Assembly: GCA_004352715.1 (NCBI GenBank)
Contig: SCFE01000120.1
Span: forward strand, 1,501,741 to 1,565,740
Length of the DNA stretch: 64,000 nucleotides
Direction: 5' to 3'
From: Hofstenia miamia
Lineage: Eukaryota; Xenacoelomorpha; Acoela
Program-made: the position numbers and the translations under genes
Notes under the pieces: generated by a model
Told to the model about the DNA's origin: nothing
The model's database searches: none
Seen by the model: the letters and a program-made list of their open reading frames with translations, nothing else
Shown: piece by piece, positions 35,395-47,764 of the stretch
How positions within the stretch are numbered: position 1 is the first letter of the stretch
Layout: each line of letters begins with the position of its first letter

Positions 35395-37348
35395 TTTGTT
35401 TAAAAATCATCATATTTTATTAGGAATATCAAATGAACATTATTATCATTTAGGTTAATAATTTGATTTTGGCTATTAGTAGTGTAAATTATTATTTTTC
35501 TTATTTCACTTGTGTTGACTTTGTTTAAAAGTTTGCCCAAAATGGTTTTGTAAATGGATAACTTGATACAAAATCATTTTTATGAAAAGTAAATACTATG
35601 TCACTGGAATTTCCATTATAAATGCCATCACTTATAAATGAACAATGAATTAAAATGTTGTCAATTCCTTTTGTAATGTTAGGAACATAAATTGATTCCA
35701 TACTTTTTGATAGAACTAATAATATACTAGTGTAGAATTGCAAGGGAGCTCTGGCTACTCTAGTGGTACTGGGTAACTCAAGAGTTTAGATCAAAGGTTA
35801 CAAAGTCTACCATAGCAGAGAGTGACCAACATTCCAGCAGAAAACATATGTTGGTGGTTCACAGATTTTGCCCAACAAATACAGAAATTCCATTCCAAAA
35901 AGAACTCCAGCAGTGACCAACTCACATGGCATCATGCCAAAGCCAAAACTTTGAAGCCATCCTTACTTGCCAAGGTGCTAATTGTGTGTCTCAATTATTA
36001 AGTTCTAGCTCAATAAACAATTTATCTCAGAGTTCTCTTATTTCAGCTCATGTAAATAGATAATAAATAACAGGCACATAATTGCTGTGCATTCACATTC
36101 ACCAATGGCATAGCATATTTGTGAGGTGGTAAGTAAGTGCATGTATGAACAGATCAAATAAAAGATGTTATTTCCCTTCACATAACCATAACCTAAAGTG
36201 CCATGATTTGGGCTGTAACTGTTAAAGAGCTATTTGTTGCCCTAGACCTGGTGCAGTTTCCTCCCATGTCACCAGATCCTAAACAACAGTTATCATTAAC
36301 AAAATCTTTGATCAATGAAATCAAAAGGGGGTTAATAAATAACATTTTGCAAAGATCAAAACACAGTAGAAGGAAGCCAAATTTATTGTGTGGTTGAATT
36401 TATTGTGTGCTTCACTACATTGACTCAGATATTTATTACAAAAATCTGTAATTATTACCTTACTTATTTACAATTTCAAAGCACAGTTTCCCTTGCAAAG
36501 TTAAATGAGCAATCACACATAATTTTAAATCAAGGGGACAAAATCTAACACTATCAAATTAACTACATTCAAAATTCCAAAATTGATTAAAAGAAATTGA
36601 TACAAATAAGGTAGCAGTGAATCAAAAGAATCAAAATGTCAAAAGACATAACACTATTCCAGAGTGCTGAAAATAATAAAAATAAGGCCCTGACTGACTC
36701 TACACTAGTATCAATGTAGGAATCATCATGATATAGTTCCATATTTTGTGTGGTTAATGTATTACTAATATTATTAGTTTTGTTTTCAAAATTCTCAAGC
36801 AAATTTTCATTATTCAGAAGTTTATTCCCAAGATTCTCAATCATACTTTCAAAGATTTTGTTTTTAATAATTACATTTTTATTAATTTCATGTTTAATCT
36901 TTTCTATAATTTTTCCATTAAAACTGAGCAGATCACCAAATTTTTCTTTAAATCTTAATCATATTTCAGAACCTAAGAAAATATACACCTTATAAGTATT
37001 CTCATTAAAAATAATTTCAACACATTTATCTGTAGTTTCATTTGATCAATGACCATTTGCTATAATTTCAATATTTATATATGCTGAGATATCTTTGTAC
37101 TGTTAAACACCATCAGGAAATGTAGCTTTTGTTGAAGTAGTAGACTCATCATGGGAATATTCAATTTTGTTGTTCTTATACTCCTCAGAAATGTTGAACT
37201 AAGAGTAGGACATATTTATTTGATCTAAGCAAATTTAATTTAGTTCAGTGTGTAATCTTCTGGGATTTACAAATTTAACTGTAAAATCAAAAGGTTTAGC
37301 TATAAAATTTTCATATTTTGAATTTAGAAACAGAGGAATTTCAGTCAT
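35395..37348 (-). pseudogene. Polinton penton-like (single jelly-roll) protein, split by a solo LTR
   Basis: The 5' part (37348-36709) starts MTEIPLFLNSKYENF and contains ATFPDGV, YKDISAYIN and KFGDLLSFN. The 3' part (35726-35395) has YVPNITKGIDNILIHCSFISD, the FTFHKNDF block and INLNDNNVHLIFLI. In Polinton penton-type proteins these are the '…FPDGIY.y.DI..Yi', 'LGF' and 'IT.sID.l.i.cs.isd' blocks in the same order. A 974-bp solo LTR sits between the two parts, and another LTR lies two bases before the ATG. Other stops show decay before or after. Role: vertex capsomer. Copy B at 52600-53249 supports the reading. Confidence 0.6.
35731..36704 (-). repeat. solo LTR 1 (Gypsy-type family), 974 bp
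   Basis: The minus strand starts TGTAGAGTCA and ends TTCTACA (short inverted termini TGTAGA/TCTACA). A CTAG duplication lies at 35727-35730 and 36705-36708. It matches LTR 2 and the 3' LTR at 61405-62288 along its length, with many small differences. No internal retroelement sequence remains, so it is a recombined solo LTR. The open frame 36203-36397 inside it is not a gene. Confidence 0.85.
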
Positions 37349-37350
37349 AG

Positions 37351-38293
37351 TGTAGAGTCACTTGGGTCCTCTTTTTTCGACTTTATTCTTTTAATTTTCA
37401 GGCACTCAGAAATCAAAGTTACATCACTGTAATGTCATGAATTTGTGATTTGTTGCTATCAATTCATATCAATTTCTTTTAAATCAATTTGTATAGTTTT
37501 TTAGTGCAGTTATTCAATCAATTTATTATTTGTCCCCTTGATCTAAACCTATGTGTAATTGCTTGTTGAATTTTGCAAGGGAACTCATTTGCAAGTTGTA
37601 AACATTAAGAAGGTAATAATTTACAACATTTGTAATAAATACTTGAGCAACTTGTAGTGAACACACAATATAATTCGTCTTACTCCAATCATGTTTGATC
37701 TTCTTCAATTTATTTATATGCTAACCCCTTTTAAATTTCGTCATGGATTTTAGTTTGCTAATTTCTGCTCAAGATCTGGCAACAATTTGGGAGGAAACTG
37801 CACTGGGTCTGGGGTGACAAATAGCTCCTTAACAGTGACAGCCCAAATTGTGGTTACTTTAGGTTGTGGCTACATGTAAGTGTAGGGAATAAGAACTTTT
37901 TATTTGATCATTTCATTTCATATATGCATTTAACAACAACACACTGCAAAAATACTATGCCACTGGGGAACATGAATGCACAGCAATTATGTGCGTTTTG
38001 TTTTGATATTTATTTACATGAGCTGAGATAATAGAGCTCTGAGCTAAATTGTTTATTGAGCTAGAAATTAATACTTGATACACACAATTAGCACCTTGAC
38101 AAGCAAGGATGGCTTCATGGATATGGCTTCAGCATGATGCCATGTGAATTGGTCACTGCTGGAAGTCTGTTCACTATGGATAACTTCTGTTTTTCTTAAG
38201 TAAGTTGGTGAACCACCAATGCTCTTTCTTTGATATTAACTCTTGTGTTTTAAAGTACTGCTTGAGTAGCCAGAGCTCCCCTGCAATTCTACA
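37351..38293 (+). repeat. solo LTR 2 (same family), 943 bp
   Basis: Starts TGTAGAGTCACTTGG and ends GCAATTCTACA, flanked by ATAG at 37347-37350 and 38294-38297. Its orientation is opposite to LTR 1, from which it is separated by 0.65 kb of penton sequence. A conserved tgtaataaat, a possible polyadenylation signal, lies in the middle, as in the 3' LTR at 61405. Confidence 0.85.
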
Positions 38294-38299
38294 ATAGCT

Positions 38300-39036
38300 A
38301 CTATATAAGGATAAAAGAAATTAATTTTATAATTTATTGTAAAACTTCTTAACATCTTCTTTAATAATAGCTTTCAATCTTACTAATTTGTCAATTAACT
38401 AAACAATTTCATTATAAATTTGAGCACTGTTATTTCCAGCATTCTTAGAAGAAGTAAGTAATTCTGAAAGATCCATTAATTGTGAAGGTTTATTATAGTA
38501 GAACACACTTTGACGATTAATTATCTGTTTAACTTCTTGATTCTTTACAAGATTCCTAAATACTCTCTTAGACTTTTCAGTGTATTCTTCTTTTGTCCTG
38601 TTAAGGCTGCTTTTGCAACACCTGTCCTCTGTATGCTATCACTTACAAGTTCATCAAGTTTTCTTAATTCATTTTTTTTCTGAATTTTGAAGTATGTCAT
38701 TGCTAGAAGGTAAACCAAATTTTTGTAATAGAACTGCATCAAAATTAATAATTTGTACAGGTGTTACCTTTTTCTTAATGTCTTCAAATTATAATTGATT
38801 CATTTGTATATTCTTCCCTATATATCTGGTAGTATGATTTCATCTTGCTGATTTTCTTTAACAGTAGATCCTTGATCTGAAATAGTTTTTGTAATAGGTT
38901 TGTAAGTTTCCTGTAAGTTGACTGAACTTCATTTTGTTGGTTAATGTAGTTTTGCTTTTGTTGTAGAATTTTATTTTTCTTGCTTACTGACTATATCTTC
39001 AAGAATTACTTGTTTCCTATATTCATTGTAATCCAT
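38300..39036 (-). pseudogene. Polinton-associated unknown gene X3 (copy A)
   Basis: Starts MDYNEYRKQVILEDIVSK at 39036 and continues through several frames (KPITKTISDQGSTVKENQQ, IINFDAVLLQKFGLPS, ELRKLDELVSDSIQRTGVAK) to about 38300. Composition is lysine/glutamine-rich and helical. It lies between the penton and packaging ATPase genes. A copy in the same position relative to the ATPase occurs at 62860-63250. No family recognised; it may be a minor virion protein. Confidence 0.45.
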
Positions 39037-39173
39037 TATTATATAATTACTTTAGAAAATTTTTTTAATCTTTATCTTTTATAATATAGAACACATAGTT
39101 CCTTTTCTAATGCAATAGAGGACATGTTGTCCCTTAGCTTTTAAAATAGAGGACACTTTTCTGTGTGTGTATA

Positions 39174-39802
39174 TTACAAAGTTTCATCAAAGTTTTTGTA
39201 TACTGTCTTCTTTCCTTTACTTACAAAAAGAAAGTCATAGTTAGATAAATTTTCAAACAGGTCTGGATTAAAAGAATTATCCTTAGCAATTGAATTTTTG
39301 TCATGATTATCAACAGGAGTGTATAAAACCATGTGTGTACAATTTGTCCTTATTTTCTTTGGAACATTGTAATAAGATTGTGAAATATATATTGCTGATA
39401 TGTTCTGATAATTACCATCAGTGAAATGATTTGAAATTTTATACTGAGTTTCTTCTGCTCCATTTACAAGGTCATCAAAGATAACTATTTTTCTACGTGT
39501 GGTAGAGTATTCATTAGCATTTTTTAGAAATTCAGATAATATTTCCAAAACAACACAATCTACTTGATTTGATATTTTTTTCATTATTTTAATTAGATTT
39601 TTTATTTTTTCTTGATGAAAATTTGGAGAATAAATATCTAACTTATCATAATATATAAGAGGTCTTAAAATCATATCCATTAATAAATTAGTTTTCTACA
39701 TCCTGACTTTCCACATATAAGCCTTCTAAAGTCTTCTGATAAGAAATCTAAAGGTGATCTGTCATTTTTCACTTTTAGAGTATCATAATTAATAATCTTC
39801 AT
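39174..39802 (-). pseudogene. Polinton genome-packaging ATPase (FtsK/HerA, A32-like), near-intact
   Basis: Starts at ATG 39802. The P-loop region (LICGKSGC, about 39725) has lost one base relative to the family pattern, shifting the frame; the rest is one long frame from 39680. That contains IVIFDDLV (Walker B, about 39480), ISAIYISQSYYNVPKKIRTN (sensor-like Gln block, about 39400) and a C-terminal LFENLSNYDFLFVSKG. Length (about 209 codons) is slightly short for the family. It would pump DNA into the capsid. A more decayed copy lies at 63370-63665. Confidence 0.7.
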
Positions 39803-40429
39803 TAAATAAGGAAAAAAGAATTCTTTTTTTCACAACAAAGAATAAAGTCCAGTAGAGGGGGAGAACAAAGTTCTACTTCTCCTTAAGAAAATATTTTCCT
39901 TTTTTCTTTTATAGATGACTATGAATTTAACTTACTGTGTTAAAGAAAAGAACCTAATAGGTTCTATTCCAGGTTCCAGACAATTACTTACAAAAAAATG
40001 GAATAAATGTAATGAAATCAATTTGTAGCAATCTTTGAAGTAAGAAGACACAATTCATTGGTACTAAGAGAAGCAATGCTTCCCATAGTAAAGCTCTTGA
40101 TATTCATTATGCAATTGGCTATCTTCAAAACCAAAAGGAGGCTTCACACTTCCAAATCATAAATATACCAGATCATATAATCCTTTGCAGAAACAATTGA
40201 AAAATAATGTAAAACCATTTAATCAAATTTTGGAGGTTTCTAGAGAACATGATATATGCTATAGCTAACTAAAGCTAACTGCAATAATTTAAGAAATGTT
40301 AAACCTAAAAATTTTCATGAAATATTTGGCAAGTTGCTAGTTTCAAATGTTATTGGTGAAAGCAAATGCTTGTGTTGGGTTTGGGAAGTCAAAAAAACTT
40401 GAATTTAAAAGAGAAGGATGTTATCCCTC
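39803..40429. other. interval between ATPase and integrase with decayed coding traces
   Basis: Plus-strand fragments such as KALDIHYAIGYLQNQKEA (near 40090-40145) may be the N-terminal part of the integrase protein or another small gene. They are too broken to assign. Confidence 0.3.
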
Positions 40430-41281
40430 ATCAAACTTTAGCTAAATGAACTTCACAAGTCTATTAGAAAGAAATTTAATAGAAGACATGTAATAGTAAC
40501 ACATATATACTGAAATTTGGTGTGCTGACTTAGTTGATATGCAAAAATTTAGCAGGTAGAATAAAGGTTACAAATATTTACAAATGCATTTTCAAAATTT
40601 TGATGGAATATTCCTCTAAAAGATAAGACTGGACCTACATTTAAAGATGCACTACAAACAGTTCTTACTAGAATTCTAAAATTTTTACAGGTTGATAAAG
40701 AACAGGAGTTTTATAATAAAAATTGTCAAGAACTATGTGACAAATATAAAATAAAGATGCACTGAACAGATAACCATGTTGAAAGATTTTATAGGACAAT
40801 TAAAAACAAAATGTGGAAAGAATTCACAAAATAAAATCATAGAGAATATTTAGATATACTTCCTGAAATTTTAAGTGAATACAATAGTACAAAACATAGG
40901 TCTATAAAAAATGACTCCAATTGAAGCATTAAAAAAATAAAAATAAAGATGAAGTTTACAACAATTTATATAATAGAGAGTAACCACACTAGCATCCTAA
41001 GAGCTATATTTAAAGTAGGTGACAAAGTTAGAATAAGTAAAATTCAAATGAAAGTTTTTGATAAAGGTTATACACCAAATTGGACTGAGGAATTATTTGT
41101 TATTGATAAAATAAAATTAACAGACCCTATAACATACAAATTGAAGGATTTAGCTGATGAAGAAATAAAAGATTTATTTTATGAAGAAGAATTGCAAAAA
41201 ACTGATCAAAAATATATAGAATTGAAAAGATATTGAGGAAAAAGAACGGGGAATGATATTTTTCAAGTGGTCTGGATATCC
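40430..41281 (+). pseudogene. Polinton retroviral-type integrase with chromodomain-like end, decayed
   Basis: In successive frames: ELHKSIRKKFNRRHVIV (40450), WCADLVDMQKF with the first Asp (40525), IPLKDKTGPTFKDAL (40610), VDKEQEFYNKNCQELC with the second Asp (40690), HVERFYRTIKNKMWKEF with the Glu (40775) and NSTKHRSIKMTPIEAL (40890). The clean frame 40949-41236 carries GDKVRISK, GYTPNWTEELFVIDKI and FYEEELQK. FFKWSGYP at the end is the chromodomain hallmark. DDE residues are all visible but stops break the gene. It is the only large Polinton gene here on the plus strand. It inserts the element DNA. Confidence 0.75.
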
Positions 41282-41282
41282 N

Positions 41283-41690
41283 GAATACAATAGTACAAAA
41301 CATAGGTCTATAAAAAATGACTCCAATTGAAGCATTAAAAAAATAAAAATAAAGATGAAGTTTACAACAATTTATATAATAGAGAGTAACCACACTAGCA
41401 TCCTAAGAGCTATATTTAAAGTAGGTGACAAAGTTAGAATAAGTAAAATTCAAATGAAAGTTTTTGATAAAGGTTATACACCAAATTGGACTGAGGAATT
41501 ATTTGTTATTGATAAAATAAAATTAACAGACCCTATAACATACAAATTGAAGGATTTAGCTGATGAAGAAATAAAAGATTTATTTTATGAAGAAGAATTG
41601 CAAAAAACTGATCAAAAATATATAGAATTGAAAAGATATTGAGGAAAAAGAACGGGGAATGATATTTTTCAAGTGGTCTGGATATCCAAT
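41283..41690 (+). repeat. exact duplicate of 40877-41280 across a single N (probable assembly artefact)
   Basis: About 400 bp repeat base for base, including the integrase C-terminal frame (41355-41642), with one n at 41282 between them. An overlap of two contigs that was not merged explains this best. The sequence continues normally after the second copy into FNSWI. Confidence 0.8.
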
Positions 41691-42162
41691 TTAATTTAAT
41701 AGTTGGATAAAACAAAATTCCCTCACAATTGTTTTCATAATGTTTTGTTTCTTGATTTGAATATTCTTAAAAGCTGTTGTTTGAACCTGTTTTTTAAAAC
41801 TTTCTGTTAAATGATAGTGCTTTCCTTTATATGTAGTATCAATATTAAAGATTTTCTTTGTTGAATAGTGTTTTATTTGAATTTCATCATTCATTTTTTT
41901 ACAAATGTTTTGATTTCTTATTCTTTCCTTTTTCTTACTTCTTCCATTGCCATTTCACTTTTATACATTATTGGCTTTTGTTTCAAGGTTTTTTTATTGT
42001 GTTGTTCATTTAAAAGATTCACTTGATATTTATTTGCAAAATACTTAATATATCCTTTTTCAATCTCTTCCAGCATTTTTTTATTTTGGATGGAGCATCA
42101 ACAATAATCAAAATAATTTTTGGTTTACTTTTAAGGGGTCTCTGAACAGTGTTTAGTTTCAT
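41691..42162 (-). pseudogene. Polinton-associated unknown gene X4
   Basis: Minus-strand frames from ATG 42162 (MKLNTVQRPLKSKPKIILII) to frame 41894-41691 (MNDEIQIKHYSTKKIFNID…) are lysine-rich, with a break near 41930. It converges tail-to-tail with the integrase. No family recognised; it may be one decayed gene or two. Confidence 0.3.
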
Positions 42163-42414
42163 TTATTTACTTTGATCTCAAATGCCACGTAAGCATTGCT
42201 TCCAGACTATTACACATTGATATAATGTAAATTTTATTAGAATTTTCAAATTCTGCTTTATATATCTTTTGCTTTCATTTTTTATAGTCACTATTATACC
42301 TAGCATTTCATAATTCAAAATTAGCCATTAGACAATTTTTAAATTCTTTATGTATATGTGACTGGTTTAAGTGAATGTATTCAAATTATGTTGTTCTACA
42401 TAAAGCAGTATATA

Positions 42415-42455
42415 CAGGGTGTTCAAGCAAACCATTAGACGAAATTTTTATTTTC
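42415..42455 (+). repeat. mariner-type terminal sequence
   Basis: Starts cagggtgttcaagcaaacc after ta and continues cattagacgaaatt. The start is typical of mariner-like inverted repeats. The core attagacgaaattt occurs reversed at 47007-47024. No intact element can be drawn between them with confidence. Confidence 0.35.
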
Positions 42456-45400
42456 AAAATTCGCTAGATGGCGTCATAAAATATTGAATTAGTATGTAAA
42501 AAACAAAGGGAAATTTGGTATTTAGAGCTATAGCACTTTTAATATTGCAATTTGTTTGCATTACGAAATAATTATGAGTAAATTACACTTTGCTTCATGC
42601 TTTCAGCCTTTAAAATTCGAAATTGACCCAGTCAATGTTTTGACAAATAAGGTTAAATTTAGTAAAGAACTTTTCATAAATTCGTTAGAATTTTCAAAAA
42701 TTATTGCTTTGTAGAGGTGATTCCAATTTGATATTTCTATATTACGAAACGAATTATGATTTCCGGACCTCTTCTGGTGAATTTGCAGCTGTTTATTTGA
42801 TTTCACTCAGTTTCGATCTTTTGACAAATGAGTTCAAAGTATGCCATACACCCGGAGTTTTACATTGCCTTTGGACAGCCAGTACTCTGTCAATTCTTGT
42901 TCAATTCCTTAGCTCTTTTCAGCATTCTTTATAACTCCTTTAGTTCTATATTACCTTGTTAATATTATATTTTTAGTTGTTATTCCCTTTATGATATCAA
43001 AACTTTAGTTTATTACAACTTTCGAATTTCTGCTTAACAATTATAACTGATGCATTTCAGAACACTATTACTCTGCGACTTTTGACGTTATGCACTAGGA
43101 TTATACAGTAAAATTTGTGCGCTGACTAGTTCCATGTGAAACTATTTTTTATTCTTTAAAATTATCTATACTTGTTGCAAAGTATCGGCCAAAACAAATT
43201 TTCAATTTACACTTTCGTAAGATTCGATTGTTATAATTAATAAAGTAGACTAGATTTGGATACATATAACTCCATGAGTTTTTATACTATCGACACAATT
43301 TAAATACCATTCGATGTGTGCTGAATAGCTCTAAGATAAACTGTTTTTTAATTTTAGAATTTTTTTAATTTCCCTATTTTTAGAGCAATAAACATAATTG
43401 ATAAAAACATAACACTTTAATAGCTTTTCAATATTTTCTTTAAGTAAACAAAGGAGTAGAGCTTTCTTTAATATATGAAATTATGTCATTGACCTGTCTA
43501 GAGCAAAACAATTTTAACGTTGGAGTAGACTAAATTCGGAATGTTACTGAGAAGTCAATTTTGACGCTGTAGTCATAAAAAAATATTCCATTCTCCTACT
43601 CCTACACAACAATATCTCCATGTGGCAATGTTTGTCGATTTCCGATTTGATCAATAGTTTTATTGTAAACTGCGAACAAATGTATCAGTCGATTTTTACG
43701 AACTTAAAGTGCTTTTCAAAGACAATTCATTCAGTGCAGCCAGGGCTGTAAAAATAAAAATAAAAATATATTGCCATATCTAAAATAAATAATTTTCTTT
43801 TTGGAAAACGGAAAATAAATTATTTCAATAATTGTTTAATTATTTCTATTGTTAAGCAATTATTTTGCAAATGATTATATTACAAAGAACTTAATCGTTT
43901 GAACGTCCCAGAAAGCCTTGTTGGCACAGAGGAAAATCTGGCTTTCGAGGTTAACAGGTTCCAGTGACTTTCATGTTTTAAATCAGTCATAGCAAATAAT
44001 ATCACCCCATATCATGTGACTTTTAATATTTTGCCATTTAGGTTCTTCATGCAATTGACTAAGTAAATAAACATTTGGAGACAAGAAACAATATAAACAA
44101 GCATGCACTTTAAATAACGCCAAATGAGTCCCTTTTAACTCATTCAATTGCTATAAGGCATTTTGCAAATTTACTACGCCTTTTCTAAGGATGGTTACTC
44201 ATTTTTCCAATCATATTGTCAGGAAAATTATTAATATTTGAGAAAAAATAATTCTCCGTCAAAAATAAATAATTGGTGTTTTTTGGGACGTGAATTAAAT
44301 TATTTTTATGTATTTATTGCCAATAATTTTTAAAATTATATATTTTTTTACATCTCTGAGTACACAAGTTTTAAAAATTTTTGGATCCGAAGTTTCTCAA
44401 AATGAAGATCCGATCCGATTCTATTTCTGTGGACCCACCTAACCGTATGCAGCCGTTATTAAAGCGGACTAAGACACTGTTTTTTGTTGGCCGTAAACAT
44501 TAGTAAGCTAATGCTCATATTCCATAGCTTTTGTCTAGCATTGATGAGCCCTCTTTGCAGGCTCATAAACACGTTAAACAAGGGCTGCGTGTTGTGCACA
44601 TGACACAGTGTGAGCTTGTCTGGTTTACTGCTAATAACTGCTTCAGCCACTAAAAGTCTAATAAATTAGAATAAAGCCCACTCCCAACATTTGTTTTAGC
44701 TTAACACCCCAGCCAATGTATGTATCTACATGTAGTAACTTGAAAAAGTTTGTCTATTTGTATTGATGTTTGCTTGGTGGGGAATTAACTGAGAGCAGAA
44801 TATGTTTGATTTTTCACTCAAGGTGTGATGATCCTTAGCACACGCCTCAAAATGATCTATTTCCATTTCGTGAACCAATCAATAACGTTCGCCTACAAAT
44901 GTAGGATGCAATTATAGGCTTAATTTCGTAGTGTGCATTAAGATGAACGCTTGCTCTTAATGTCTATTGAAGTGTGGATGTCGCAATAACTAGATATTGT
45001 GACATTCACGATATGATATTTGCATTAAGTTGAAGAGGAATAAGTAGGTTCTTTTTCCTACAGATGGAAATAGGTTGACCAGTCTGTATCCCAGACAAAA
45101 ATGAGAAATCCTCACGATATCCTAAAAACATCTCACTGCGACATAATTGCCATTGTAGCGATAACACAAGAACGTCACAATGTATCCTAAAACGATCCTA
45201 AATCTGTCTTAATGTCCGTACAAAACAATATCTCTATGATGTCTCATTGAGATACCATGTGGCTCAACTAGACGTTCTCAGACTGTCTCAGCAGATGGGC
45301 TTGAGATTGTATCATAATGAGATACTTTGAGAATAGCGGAAAACGAGTTAATGACACCATTTATAACAGCAAAATACACTATTTCAATGCGTTTTAAGTG

Positions 45401-47000
45401 CATATAACAGATTATCATTAACAAATTTATTCAATAGCAATGACCAAGCTGCTACAAAGAACACATAAAATTCTGCAGACCCAATTGCTTGGCACAGATG
45501 CATTAACAATGCAAACCAAAAAAGCAATTAGAAACGCAGACATTTTGCGAGGTCAAAGCTATTAATATCTAACGCAAATACCCCTAGTATTGATAAAGGA
45601 TTACATTACAAGATATGTAATTACTAATTTACTTCATATGAGTGATAGATTTAAAACATCGCATATATTCTTTAACAATTTGGTCATAATTTTGGCAATA
45701 ATAAATTTAAATTAAACATTTCAATTTTGAATAAAATTTGAAATCATTTTTTGATGCAACATAAAAGATTATATAGTAAAAAGGAGTTTTACTAATTTTC
45801 AAAAAATTCTCAGTTAGTGCTGACATTTTGCATAAATTATTTTTACATTGCTAGAATTATACATTAATTCTGAAATAGCATCTCAATGTAGTCTCATGAG
45901 ATGTATCAGCGATAACCTAATGCGACATCTGCATAACATCAGCATTCTAAAAGCGTCTCACTAGGATATGAGACACCTGCGACATCAATAGGATGAATTA
46001 GGATGCATTTTCGACACTTGATTTTTGACTAGGACATAATAGAAGTCATTACCAATCTCTTTGAGTGAAATTGATTAAAATAATACAATTCAATANNNNN
46101 NNNNNNNNNNNNNNNNNNNNNNNNNNNNNNNNNNNNNNNNNNNNNNNNNNNNNNNNNNNNNNNNNNNNNNNNNNNNNNNNNNNNNNNNNNNNNNNNNNNN
46201 NNNNNNNNNNNCTATTTTACAAGATCAAAATCAGATTTTTTACTCCTTTTTCTGTGTAATTTTGGAATTATTATTAAAACGATTTCGAATTTCTATTATA
46301 TTTCTTCAAATGACACATTTCAGAACCCCATTGCTCTTTGAGTATTGATGCTATTGATAAACTGTATATATCAAAATGTTCTGAGTGAATAGCTCCATGT
46401 GAAACTTTTGTTCCTTTTCTCGATATATTAAATGTGGTACCATCACGTCGGCCAATAGAAATTTGCAAAATTAACACTTTTGCTACTTTCGATTATTCAA
46501 ATTTAAAAGCATGCTCTACATAATCTGTGTATTTGAAAATCAATGACTTTCATTTCTTATATTAAAAAATGTAGGATTGACGTTTTGTTTATTAAAATAT
46601 TAATATATCCAAGTAATTTAAATAATTATCATTACAGTATATATTTTGTAAATTATATAAAAATCGTAAGGTTGTGATATCCTTTATTACTGATGCTCAT
46701 TTAAGAGTGATAAAAATATCAAATCATTAAGCTGGCCTCAAATTCAAGTAATTTAAAAAATATATAGGCATTTAAGCTTAGCAAGTTTTGCCCCTCAATG
46801 TTGAGTTGCTTCCAGAGTCTCTGCATATTAACATATAATCTCGTTTTCATCTTGTGTGTTATTTAAAAGTGTGAAGATAATACGTCATCAGCGCAAAGGA
46901 ATTCTTTAAACATCGAGATAAAACGAGTGCATTTAATTTGAAATAATTTTACATTAATATTAAATTTGCACTACATTTCTTGACCATTAGAGGGCTTATA
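42456..47000. other. non-coding interval; N gap at 46096-46211; candidate fold-back element at 45090-46036
   Basis: No gene supported. In 45090-45360 and 45880-46036 the words tcctaa, gatgtcgca and tctca recur in opposite orientation, with similar ends (cagacaaaaat against atttttgactagg), suggesting an old non-autonomous DNA transposon with degenerate inverted repeats. The 116-base run of n at 46096-46211 is a gap. Open frames at 42603-42934 and 44459-44650 look like chance. Confidence 0.35.
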
Positions 47001-47138
47001 AACGCTTAAATAAATTTCGTCTAATGGTGTCAGTAATAAATCAGTTATATTGAAAATTTTAAAAAGTTAGGCTAAATTTATTTTTCTCATTGGGTAATGT
47101 GATCTTGCGGATTATTGATTTTTCACATTAACTTCCAA

Positions 47139-47650
47139 ATGAATGCTTACTCTTTGGAAGAGAGACGTCAAACTGTAGACCGAATTTATTGAATCCATGG
47201 ACGCAACATCTGATGAGAACATATTATTCACAGATGAATGTAATTTTCATCTTGATGGATACCTTAATAAGCAAAACATTCGATATTCGGGAACTGGTGA
47301 GCCATCTGCTGGCATAATTCGCACACTTCAACCACCAAAAACAATTGCATGGTGTGGAAAAAGTTCCAGGACCTTTATCAGCCTATTCTTTTCCACTGAT
47401 ACTGTGAATTCAAGCAGTTATGCTGCTATGTTAGATGAAAATGTATTGCCATTTTAAAGAGAAAAAGAATTTTTAGCAAAGTAACATTCATGCAAGACGG
47501 AGCTTCTCCACACAGTTCACACTTGGCCAAAATTATTTAATGACAAATTTTAAGAATTGAGTCATTTGGCGGCATTTTTCAAATTTGTGGCCTTCCCACT
47601 CACCAGACCTATATATTTTATCAGATCTTTTTCTATATATTTTGGAAGAT
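47139..47650 (+). pseudogene. mariner-like transposase, internally deleted
   Basis: Starts MNAYSLEERRQTVDRIY, as in mariner-like proteins beginning with an 'EERr.iv..y' domain. It stops, then jumps to the catalytic part in frame 47197-47457: ILFTDECNFHLDGYLNKQN (first Asp), PPKTIAWCG and a C-terminal NVLPF. The second Asp block follows in another frame, FMQDGASPHSSHLA (47490). The whole DNA-binding region between is missing, and stops follow. It would be inactive. Confidence 0.7.
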
Positions 47651-47764
47651 CTTTTTCAAAATGGAAATATGACTCTATATTTTCTTGAAAATTTTCTATC
47701 TTCAAGTTTTAGTAAATGCTGTTTAAAATATTTTGCCATCTTTCTATAAAGAGAAAAAATATTT

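Noticed and set aside
35731-38293. A single 2.56-kb DNA transposon with about 950-bp terminal inverted repeats
   Set aside because: Each arm has its own TG…CA ends and its own target duplication (CTAG, ATAG), and the middle is penton sequence, so two solo LTRs in opposite orientation explain it better.
45090-46036. Firm call of a MITE with long degenerate inverted repeats
   Set aside because: Shared words and similar ends are visible, but no clean alignment or target duplication; kept only as a candidate in the interval note.
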